A DNA stretch of 64,000 nucleotides from CAWHJN01 sp963829705 (GTDB lineage Bacteria > Bacteroidota > Rhodothermia > Rhodothermales > BA12), in contig CAWHJN010000005.1 of the NCBI GenBank assembly GCA_963829705.1, positions 186,001 through 250,000 of the forward strand, read 5' to 3'. The first letter of the stretch is position 1. Every line of letters begins with the position of its first letter. Under the pieces are notes generated by a model. The model saw only the letters and a program-made list of their open reading frames with translations. It had not been told where the DNA came from and did not search any database. Shown here in pieces: positions 1 to 7,624 of the stretch. A program made the translations under genes and the position numbers.

Positions 1-864
1 CTCTTCTTCGGCGGCGCGTCGTTTCTGAGCCCGCTCGTGTACTCGTACCTCGCCGTGCGACTGGCCGAGAACCCGGAGGCGCAATCGGGCCTGACGGCCT
101 TCCTGGCGCGCATCGTCCCCGACGAGTTGCCGTGGCTGTCGATCTACTACCTGTCGGCGATCCTCGCCGTCGCCATGATCGCCGTCATCGCCGCCATCCG
201 CTTCCCGAAGGTCGAGCGCAAGGAGGACGAGCAGGTGGGCAGCCTCGCCACGTACCGTGACCTGCTCAAACGCCCGCTCGTGTGGGCGTACTTCGTGGGC
301 ATCTTCATGTACGTCGGCTCCGAGCAGGGCGTGGGCAACTGGATCTCGGAATTTCTGCTGCGCTACCACGGCTACAGCCCCGAGACGACGGGCGCGCAGA
401 CGGTGTCGTGGTTCTGGGGCATGATGACGGCGGGGGCCTTCCTCGGGCTCGTCGCGCTCAAGTTCATGGACAGCCGCCGCGTGCTCATCGGCTTCACGCT
501 GGCGACGCTCGTGTGTTTGTCGCTGGCGCTCTTCGGCAGCGGCGAAACGGCGCTGTGGGCGTTTCCCGCCGTCGGCTTTTTCATCTCGGTGATGTGGTCG
601 GTGGTGTTTTCGCTCGCCCTCAACTCGGTCCGGGAGCACCACGGCGCGTTCTCGGGAATCCTCGTGACGGGCATCGCGGGCGGGGCCATCGTGCCGTTCG
701 TCGTCGGCGCGCTCGGCGATGCCTTCGGGCTGCGAGCGGGGATGCTGTTCCTCTACCTGACCTTCGGCTACATCCTGTCCGTCGGCTTCTGGGCCAAACC
801 GCTCGTCACCAACGAGACGCTGGCGATGCGACGCGAGGCCGCCACACTCCCGAACGAGTCTTGA
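1..864 (+). CDS. Sugar MFS transporter, FucP-like, C-terminal part
   Basis: The frame is open from the first base, so the N-terminus lies outside the window. About 287 residues remain. They contain at least six strongly hydrophobic helices, a Gly-rich first segment (FFGGASFLSPL) and a helix-rich core, typical of the fucose/glucose:proton symporter branch of the major facilitator superfamily. It sits in the inner membrane and would import a monosaccharide. Its stop codon overlaps the TTG start of the ROK kinase (TTGA), so the two are translationally coupled: the carrier would import a sugar that the kinase phosphorylates. The substrate cannot be read from the sequence. Confidence 0.85.
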   Translation, partial: LFFGGASFLSPLVYSYLAVRLAENPEAQSGLTAFLARIVPDELPWLSIYYLSAILAVAMIAVIAAIRFPKVERKEDEQVGSLATYRDLLKRPLVWAYFVGIFMYVGSEQGVGNWISEFLLRYHGYSPETTGAQTVSWFWGMMTAGAFLGLVALKFMDSRRVLIGFTLATLVCLSLALFGSGETALWAFPAVGFFISVMWSVVFSLALNSVREHHGAFSGILVTGIAGGAIVPFVVGALGDAFGLRAGMLFLYLTFGYILSVGFWAKPLVTNETLAMRREAATLPNES

Positions 865-1745
865 CCGTCCCCCCGCCCTCGACACGTCCGCGCATCGGCG
901 TGGATCTGGGCGGCACGAACGTCCGGGCCGGGCGGGTGCGGGGCGGAGAGATCGAGGCGCACGCCGCGCGGCGCATCGACGCGGCGGGGTCGGTAGAGGA
1001 CGTGATGGCCTTCCTCCACGCGGTCATCGACGAGGTATGGACGGACGACGTCTGCGCGCTCGGCGCCGGCGTGCCGAGCGTCGTCGATCCCCGAACGGGA
1101 ACGGTCTACGACGTGCAGAACATCCCGTCGTGGGTGGAAGTCCCGCTCAAAAACCTCCTCGAAGCGCGTTACGATGTGCCCGCGCGGGTCGGCAACGACG
1201 CCAACTGCTTCGCGCTGGGCGAGTACCACTACGGCCCGCCGCGCGACGCCGCGATGTTCGCCGGCCTCATCCTCGGGACGGGCTTCGCGGGCGGACTCGT
1301 CTCCGGCGGGCGGCTCGTGGCGGGCGCGCACAGCGGCGCGGGCGAGTTCGGAATGCTGCCTTACCGCGACGCCATTTTCGAGCATTACTGCTCGGGCCAG
1401 TTTTTCGAGATCCACCACGGCACCACCGCCGCCGAGATGTTCACGCGCGCCGAGGCGGGCGACGCCCACGCGCTCGCGCTGTGGAACGCCTTCGGCACGC
1501 ACCTCGGACACGCGCTCTGCGCCGTGCTCTACACCGCCGACCCCGACGTGATCGTTTTCGGCGGCTCGGTGCGCCACGCCTACCGGTTTTTCGAGGCGTC
1601 GATGCTGGAAGCGCTTTCGCACTTTGCCTACCGCCGCTCGCTCGACGGCCTCCGCATCGAAGTGTCCGCGCTGGACGACGTGGCCCTCCTCGGCGCGGCG
1701 GCGCTGACGCTCGACGAAGTGCCACCGATTTCCGTACCCGGCTGA
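861..1745 (+). CDS. ROK-family sugar kinase
   Basis: 294 residues. The start is TTG, chosen because it forms a 4-base TTGA overlap with the upstream transporter stop and leads directly into the phosphate-binding motif DLGGTN near residue 15. A second nucleotide-binding segment, GTGFAGG, lies mid-protein, and a VGNDANCFALGE segment carries the catalytic Asp. The family phosphorylates glucose, fructose, N-acetylglucosamine or N-acetylmannosamine. The usual ROK zinc site (CxCGxxGCxE) is not present; the corresponding stretch reads FEHYCSGQFFE. The neighbouring transporter and deacetylase suggest an amino sugar or hexose, but specificity is inference. Confidence 0.87.
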   Translation: MTVPPPSTRPRIGVDLGGTNVRAGRVRGGEIEAHAARRIDAAGSVEDVMAFLHAVIDEVWTDDVCALGAGVPSVVDPRTGTVYDVQNIPSWVEVPLKNLLEARYDVPARVGNDANCFALGEYHYGPPRDAAMFAGLILGTGFAGGLVSGGRLVAGAHSGAGEFGMLPYRDAIFEHYCSGQFFEIHHGTTAAEMFTRAEAGDAHALALWNAFGTHLGHALCAVLYTADPDVIVFGGSVRHAYRFFEASMLEALSHFAYRRSLDGLRIEVSALDDVALLGAAALTLDEVPPISVPG

Positions 1746-1776
1746 CCTCTTTTCCATCCACCAACCCTTTCTACCC

Positions 1777-2673
1777 ATGCGCCTTCCGCTACTGTTCGCC
1801 GCTGTGCTCGCTGTGTTGCCCGCGCGGGCGCAGAACATCCCGACCGACCGGCCCCTCAACATCATCTGCGTCGAGGCGCACCCGGACGACTGCGATTCCA
1901 AGATGGGGGGCACGCTGGCGCGCTACGCCGAACTCGGCCACCGCGTCAAAGTCCTCGCGCTCACCAACGGCGACGCCGGGCACCAGTCGGAGGGCGGAGG
2001 GGCCCTCGGCAACCGCCGCCGCGCCGAGGGCCGGGCGGCAGGCCAGGCGCTCGGCATCGACGAGTACACCGTGCTCGACAACCACGACGCCGAACTCATC
2101 CCGACGCTCCACGTCCGGCACCAGGTCATCCGCCACATCCGCGACTGGAAGGCCGACGTCGTCTTCGGCCTGCGTCCCAACGATTACCACCCGGATCACC
2201 GCAACGCGGGCATCGCCGTGCAGGACGCCGCCTACCTCGTCATCGTCCCCAACGTCACCCCGGATACGCCCGCGCTGGAGCGCAACCCGGTGTTTTTCTA
2301 CATGAGCGACGGTTTCCAGAAGCCCACGCCCTTCGAGCCGACCGTGGTGGTGGACGTCGAGGGCACGCTCGACAAGAAGGTGCGCGCCCTCGCCGCGCAC
2401 GAGTCGCAGATGTTCGAGTGGCTGCCGTGGGTGAGCGGCAACCGCTCGCTCGAAGGCGTGCCGTCGGATCCCGGCGAGCGCCTCGCGTGGCTCCGTGAGC
2501 GCTGGACGAGCCGCACCGTGCCCGCCGACTGGCGCGCCGCGATGGCGAAGTGGTACCCCGAGAGCGCCGTCGAGGACGCGCAGTACGTCGAGGCGTTCGA
2601 ACTGTGCGAGTACGGCTACCGGCCCACCGACGCCGAAATCCCACTGCTCTTTCCCATGCTGCCGGGTAAGTAG
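1777..2673 (+). CDS. PIG-L family deacetylase, exported
   Basis: 298 residues starting with a cleavable signal peptide (about 19 residues ending LPARAQ). The metal-site motif AHPDDCDSKMGG near residue 30 matches the LmbE/PIG-L zinc hydrolases, which remove N-acetyl groups from GlcNAc-containing small molecules. A second motif, RPNDYHPDHRN, supplies the downstream His ligands. The length is typical. It lies 31 bases after the ROK kinase and just before SusC, so it probably acts in the periplasm on an acetylated sugar taken up or released by this locus. Cytoplasmic mycothiol/bacillithiol deacetylases are related, but the signal peptide argues against that role. Confidence 0.87.
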   Translation: MRLPLLFAAVLAVLPARAQNIPTDRPLNIICVEAHPDDCDSKMGGTLARYAELGHRVKVLALTNGDAGHQSEGGGALGNRRRAEGRAAGQALGIDEYTVLDNHDAELIPTLHVRHQVIRHIRDWKADVVFGLRPNDYHPDHRNAGIAVQDAAYLVIVPNVTPDTPALERNPVFFYMSDGFQKPTPFEPTVVVDVEGTLDKKVRALAAHESQMFEWLPWVSGNRSLEGVPSDPGERLAWLRERWTSRTVPADWRAAMAKWYPESAVEDAQYVEAFELCEYGYRPTDAEIPLLFPMLPGK

Positions 2674-2721
2674 GGGTTAGAGAAGGCAGGTTGGAAGGCG
2701 GAGGGTAGGCACCTCATTCAG

Positions 2722-2763
2722 CTCCAACCTCGAATCTCCAACCTCTAACCTCAAATCTCTAAT
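2722..2763 (+). repeat. Array of six 7-base units, CTCNAAY
   Basis: Six consecutive heptamers fit CTCNAAY without interruption (CTCCAAC, CTCGAAT, CTCCAAC, CTCTAAC, CTCAAAT, CTCTAAT). They fill most of the 104-base spacer between the PIG-L gene and susC, ending 14 bases before the susC start. The same unit recurs at other spacers in this window. Confidence 0.85.
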
Positions 2764-2777
2764 ACCCGAGGACTCCC

Positions 2778-5700
2778 ATGCTCCACTCGCTACTGCTCCT
2801 GCATCGACGCTTTTTGCCCCACGGATTCGCGCTCTGCGTGCTCCTCCTCGCTGCCCCGACGCTCGCGCACGCGCAGGGCTTCGCTGTCTCCGGCACCGTC
2901 ACCGACGCTGAGTCGGGGCTGACGCTGCCCGGCGTCAACGTGGTCGTCAAAGGCACCGCCACCGGCACGGCCACGGACGGCGACGGGCGCTATGCGCTCT
3001 CGGCACCGTCGGGGCGCGACACGCTCTTGTTCACGTTCGTCGGCTATGTGCTGCAAGAGGTGCCCATCGCGGGCCGCTCGCGCATCGACGTGGTGATGGC
3101 CCCCGACGTGCGGCTGCTCGAGGACGTCGTCGTCGTGGGCTACGGGACGCAGCAGCGGGCCCTCGTCACCGGCTCCATCGGGTCGATCACAGCGGAGAAG
3201 CTCGAAGAGATTCCCATCACGAGTTTCGAGGGCGGTTTGCAGGGGCAGATCCCCGGCGTGACGGTGCAGCAACCGACGGGCGAGCCGGGCGCGACCCCGA
3301 CCGTCCGCGTACGCGGCGTGGGTTCGATCACGGCGGGCAACGAGCCGCTCTACGTCATCGACGGCTTCCCGATGACGCGCGACGTGGCCATCCAGGGCGG
3401 CAACAACCAGCAGAGCGCCGCCTTCCAGCCGCCGCCCGCCAACCCGCTGGCTGCCCTCAATCCCGCCGACATCGCCTCCATCGAGGTGCTCAAGGATGCG
3501 GCCTCGGCGGCCATCTACGGCTCGCGCGGCTCCAACGGCGTCGTGCTCATCACCACCAAAAAGGGCCGCGCCGACCGACGCCCCGTCATCCGGTACGACT
3601 CGTACATCGGCGTGCAGCGCGTGGCGAACGAGCCGGATTTGATGGACGCCCGCGAGCTTATCGCCTACACGCAGGATTCCCGCAACAACAACTACCTCCA
3701 GAAATACGATCCGCTGAACCCGGCGAGCGCGAACTACAACCCGCAGTACGACCCGGAGACGAACGTCGGGCGGCCCGACGACGCCAACGTGCTGATGCCC
3801 GAAAGCTTCGTAGACTGGGACGGCACCGACACCGACTGGCTGGACCTCGTGCTGCGGAGCGCGCCGATGGTGTCGTCCAACCTGTCGGTAGCGGGTGGCG
3901 CGGGCAACACGACGTACTACCTCTCGGGCGGCTACCTCAACCAGGAAGGCATCATCGAGCGGTCGGGCTTCTCGCGCTACACGGGGCGGCTCAACGTGGC
4001 CTCCGCGCCGTATAAGTGGCTGAACGTCGGGGCCAACCTGACGACGGCGTACACCAGCCAGGACCGTTTGCCCGCCAACGCGCCGTACTTCGGCAGCCCG
4101 CCGGGCATCATCTACTCGGCCCTCGTGCATTCGCCCACCGTGAAGCCGTACAACGCCGACGGTACGATCAACCAGCGCGACAACCAGGGCTACCTGGGCG
4201 GCGGCACGACGAGCGCGAGCAACCCGCTGGCCATCATCGAGGCCATCGACGAGACGCTCGACAGCCACCGCTCTATCGGGACGGTCTACGGCGAGGTCGA
4301 ACTTCCGTACAACCTGCGCTTCCGCACGACCTTCGGTGCCGACCTGGTCGATTACACGCGCTCGTACTACCAGGCCTCGACGCTGCTTTTCCGCACCAAC
4401 GTCGTCGGCGATCCGCGCGCGCAGGCGACGTCGTCGCGCTCGTTCAACTGGGTGCTCGAAAACACACTCTCGTACGACAAAACGTTCGCGGGTGAGCACG
4501 CGCTTTCCGCCATCGTCGGCTACACGGCGCAGAAGGAAAAGCTGGATTACCGGACGGTGCTGGCGCAGAACTTCCCCGACGACGAGGTGCGGACGGTGAG
4601 CGGTGGGCAGGTCACAGGCGGCACGAGCACGCGCGAGGCGTGGTCGCTCACGTCGGCGCTGGCGCGGTTGAGCTACAGCCTGAAAGAACGCTACCTCTTC
4701 AGCGCCTCCATCCGCAGCGACCGATCCTCGCGCTTCGGGCAGAACAACCAGACGGGCTACTTCCCGTCGGTGTCGGTAGGCTGGCGCGTGGCCGAGGAGC
4801 CGTTCTGGTCGCTCGACGCCGTCAACGAATTCAAGCTCCGCGCCTCGTTTGGCGTGACGGGCAACTTCCTGATTCCCAACTACGGCTCCATCGCGCTGCT
4901 CGACCAGGGCAACTACATCGTCGACAACGGCGTGGTGAGCGGCGTCGTGCCGGTGACGCTGGGCAACGAAGACCTGACGTGGGAGACGACGCGGCAGTTC
5001 GACGTGGGCGCGGACGTGGCCCTTTTGAACGACCGCGTCTACTTCACCGCCGAGTATTACAACGCCACCACGAGCGACCTCTTGCTCAACGTCAACGTGC
5101 CGTCGGCGCTGGGCTTCACGTCGGCGCTGACCAACATCGGCGAGGTGCGCAACACGGGCTTCGAGTTCTCGATCACCTCGCGCACCATCGACACGCGCCG
5201 CTTTAGCTGGACGACGGATTTCAACATCGCCGCCAACAAGAACGAGGTGCTGGCCCTCGGCGACAACGACGCGCCGATCCTGGCCTCCGGCGGGGCGGGC
5301 ATCCGGCACATCACGCGCGTTGGCGATGCCATCGGCAGTTACTACGGCTGGGTGGTCGAGGGCATCTACCAGACCGAGGCGGAGATCGCCGCCGCCCCGC
5401 GCGACGCGCTCGCCCCCGACGCGCAGCCCGGCGACTTCCGCTACAAAGACCTCAACGGCGACGGCGTCATCAACGCCGCCGACCGCACGGTGACGGGCAA
5501 CTACTTCCCGGAGTACACCTTCGGCCTGACCAACACCTTCCGCTACCGGGGTCTCGATCTGAGCGCGTTCGTGCAGGGCGTGCAGGGCAACGAGATCCTC
5601 AACCTGACCTCGCGGCACCTCAAAAACGGCGAGGCCAACTTCAACTCGTACGGCATCCTCCGGGACCGCTGGATCTCGCCTGACCAGCCGGGCGACGGCA

Positions 5701-6029
5701 ACACGCCGCGCGCCGACCGCCAGAGCGACCTCCACGGCAACAACAACCGGGAGTCGAGCTACCAGGTCGAGGACGGGTCGTACATCCGGCTCCGGACGGT
5801 GACGCTGGGCTACACGCTCGACGGTACGCGGCTGGGCGGTACGCTGCGCGGGCGCTTCCAGAGCGCGCGCGTGTACGTGACGGGCACCAACCTATTCACG
5901 ATCACGGACTACCTCGGCTTCAACCCCGAGGTCAACAACCAGTCGCAGTCGTCGCTCACACCGGGCGAGGATTACGGTGCGTACCCCCTCGCCACGACGT
6001 GGACGGTGGGCCTCAACCTGACATTCTGA
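2778..6029 (+). CDS. SusC/RagA-family TonB-linked outer-membrane transporter
   Basis: 1083 residues, normal for SusC. Order of parts: signal peptide (residues 1-33, ending AHAQ), a carboxypeptidase-regulatory-like Ig domain (about 35-110), the SusC signature DVVVVGYGT near 118, a TonB plug with VIDGFPM and GSRGSNGVVLITT, then a long beta-barrel ending in an aromatic C-terminus (NLTF). It is an outer-membrane pore that takes up a ligand captured by the SusD partner, powered by TonB. The susD start lies 116 bases downstream on the same strand. The substrate is probably a plant-type polysaccharide fragment, judging from the lyase-like gene downstream. Confidence 0.96.
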   Translation: MLHSLLLLHRRFLPHGFALCVLLLAAPTLAHAQGFAVSGTVTDAESGLTLPGVNVVVKGTATGTATDGDGRYALSAPSGRDTLLFTFVGYVLQEVPIAGRSRIDVVMAPDVRLLEDVVVVGYGTQQRALVTGSIGSITAEKLEEIPITSFEGGLQGQIPGVTVQQPTGEPGATPTVRVRGVGSITAGNEPLYVIDGFPMTRDVAIQGGNNQQSAAFQPPPANPLAALNPADIASIEVLKDAASAAIYGSRGSNGVVLITTKKGRADRRPVIRYDSYIGVQRVANEPDLMDARELIAYTQDSRNNNYLQKYDPLNPASANYNPQYDPETNVGRPDDANVLMPESFVDWDGTDTDWLDLVLRSAPMVSSNLSVAGGAGNTTYYLSGGYLNQEGIIERSGFSRYTGRLNVASAPYKWLNVGANLTTAYTSQDRLPANAPYFGSPPGIIYSALVHSPTVKPYNADGTINQRDNQGYLGGGTTSASNPLAIIEAIDETLDSHRSIGTVYGEVELPYNLRFRTTFGADLVDYTRSYYQASTLLFRTNVVGDPRAQATSSRSFNWVLENTLSYDKTFAGEHALSAIVGYTAQKEKLDYRTVLAQNFPDDEVRTVSGGQVTGGTSTREAWSLTSALARLSYSLKERYLFSASIRSDRSSRFGQNNQTGYFPSVSVGWRVAEEPFWSLDAVNEFKLRASFGVTGNFLIPNYGSIALLDQGNYIVDNGVVSGVVPVTLGNEDLTWETTRQFDVGADVALLNDRVYFTAEYYNATTSDLLLNVNVPSALGFTSALTNIGEVRNTGFEFSITSRTIDTRRFSWTTDFNIAANKNEVLALGDNDAPILASGGAGIRHITRVGDAIGSYYGWVVEGIYQTEAEIAAAPRDALAPDAQPGDFRYKDLNGDGVINAADRTVTGNYFPEYTFGLTNTFRYRGLDLSAFVQGVQGNEILNLTSRHLKNGEANFNSYGILRDRWISPDQPGDGNTPRADRQSDLHGNNNRESSYQVEDGSYIRLRTVTLGYTLDGTRLGGTLRGRFQSARVYVTGTNLFTITDYLGFNPEVNNQSQSSLTPGEDYGAYPLATTWTVGLNLTF

Positions 6030-6145
6030 TGGAGGCTACCCGGCTCGCGGACGCCGCGTGCTGCGTCCCTACGAATTCCTCTGCCTCTGCACGGGCGCGT
6101 CATCCTGAGTCTGCCGAAGAATCTGCGCCCCATCCACCCGATATC

Positions 6146-7534
6146 ATGAAACGCTTACCCTTTTACGCTTTCGCGCTGCTCGCGCTCGCGGGCACCCTCA
6201 CCGCCTGCGGCGACGACTTCACGCTGCTCGCGCCCGAGTCGCAGCGCAACGCTGCCAACTTCTTCGACAGTCCCGGCGACTACGAGATCGCCGTCAACGG
6301 CATCTACGACGCCCTCCAGCTCAACGGCACCTACGGCGGCGACTACTGGATGCTCATGGAGATGCGCTCCGACAACACCGACCAGGGGCCGGACGTGACG
6401 GGCCTCGCCGCCGCGCTGGCCGCCGTCAACGAGTTCAAAGAGCTGCCCACCAGCGAGATCGTCCTCAACGCGTGGGTGGACTCGTACCAGGGCGTCGCCC
6501 GCGCCAACCTGGTGCTGGCCCGGCTGGGCGACATCCCGCTGCCCGCCGGGCTGCGCGACCGCTACGAGGGCGAGGCGCTGTTTCTGCGCTCGCTGTTCTA
6601 CTACAACCTGGCGATGGCCTATGGCAACATCACGCTGATCCTCGAAGCGACGTCCTCGCCAAATCAGAAGATCAACCAGGTGCCTGCCAGCGAGGTGTTC
6701 GCGCAGCTCAAAACCGACCTCACGCGCGCCGCCACGCTGTTGCCCCCCACCAACCCGGGACGCGCCACCGCGGGCTCGGCGCAGGCGCTGCTGGCGAAAG
6801 TGCTGCTCGTGCAGGGCGACAAAAGCGGCGCGGCCACCGTGCTGCGCGGCCTGATGGACGGGCGCTACCGCCTGCTCGATGACTACGAAGACCTGTGGCA
6901 GGGCCGCAACGAGAACAGCGCCGAGTCCATCTTCGAAGTACAGTTCAAGAAGGGGGGCATCGGCGAGGGCAACCCGCTCACCACCACGTTCTCCCCCGCG
7001 TTGCAGTCCAACGGTGCGTACCGCAACCGTCCCACGATGGATATGCTCGAAGCCTACGAGGCGGCAAACGACCCGCGCTTCGACGCCTCGATGGACACCG
7101 TCTACACCACCAGCGCCGGTGACCTCACCGATGCCCGCTGGGTGCAGAAGTACGACGGCATCCCGTTCGCGCCGGGCGACGCCGACAACAACTTCATCGT
7201 CCTCCGCTACGCCGACGTGCTGCTGATGCTGGCCGAAGCGCTGGGCGAGGGGCCGGAGGCGTACGGCCTCATCAACCAGGTGCGCGACCGCGCGGGGATG
7301 CCCGACATCAGCGCCACCACGCCGGGCTCGTTCGAGGACAAACTCCTCCACGAGCGGCGTGTGGAACTGGCCTTCGAGAACCACCGCTGGTTCGACCTGC
7401 GCCGCTTCGGGCGCGAAAGCGACGTGGCTGCCAACGAAGCCGCCGTCACGAGCGTCAAAAAGCTCTTCCCCATCCCGCAGCGCGAGATCGACACCGCGCC
7501 CGAGGTGATGAAGCAGAACCCGGAGTATTTGTAA
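6146..7534 (+). CDS. SusD/RagB-family nutrient-binding lipoprotein
   Basis: 462 residues. The ATG at 6146 is chosen because it opens a lipoprotein signal peptide with lipobox LTACG. Further upstream in-frame starts would only add a non-signal extension. The fold is all-helical with TPR-like pairs. The C-terminal segment LLHERRVELAFENHRWFDLRRFG is the conserved SusD ending, quoted here as its two halves: ERRVELAFE and HRWFDLRRFG. It is anchored in the outer membrane and forms the lid over SusC. It follows susC directly and is followed by a perfect palindrome that probably terminates transcription. Confidence 0.95.
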   Translation: MKRLPFYAFALLALAGTLTACGDDFTLLAPESQRNAANFFDSPGDYEIAVNGIYDALQLNGTYGGDYWMLMEMRSDNTDQGPDVTGLAAALAAVNEFKELPTSEIVLNAWVDSYQGVARANLVLARLGDIPLPAGLRDRYEGEALFLRSLFYYNLAMAYGNITLILEATSSPNQKINQVPASEVFAQLKTDLTRAATLLPPTNPGRATAGSAQALLAKVLLVQGDKSGAATVLRGLMDGRYRLLDDYEDLWQGRNENSAESIFEVQFKKGGIGEGNPLTTTFSPALQSNGAYRNRPTMDMLEAYEAANDPRFDASMDTVYTTSAGDLTDARWVQKYDGIPFAPGDADNNFIVLRYADVLLMLAEALGEGPEAYGLINQVRDRAGMPDISATTPGSFEDKLLHERRVELAFENHRWFDLRRFGRESDVAANEAAVTSVKKLFPIPQREIDTAPEVMKQNPEYL

Positions 7535-7556
7535 CTGCACGTGTAGCCGTACATCC

Positions 7557-7590
7557 AGACCCTAAAGGTTGTCGACAACCTTTAGGGTCT
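7557..7590. terminator. Perfect 34-base palindrome, probable terminator
   Basis: Bases 7557-7573 and 7574-7590 are exact reverse complements (arm AGACCCTAAAGGTTGTC) with no loop bases. In RNA it would fold with a few unpaired bases at the tip. It lies 23 bases after the susD stop and 35 bases before the next gene, so it most likely ends the susCD transcript. There is only a short T-run (TCTTT) after it. A DNA-binding site is the alternative. Confidence 0.7.
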
Positions 7591-7624
7591 TTGCTTCAAC
7601 CACGTCTTTTCTGCGTCCCCGCCC

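Noticed and set aside
2790..5735. A 981-codon open frame on the minus strand inside susC
   Set aside because: It is exactly antisense to a well-supported SusC gene, has no domains, and its Arg/Val/Ala-rich composition is typical of a shadow frame in GC-rich DNA.
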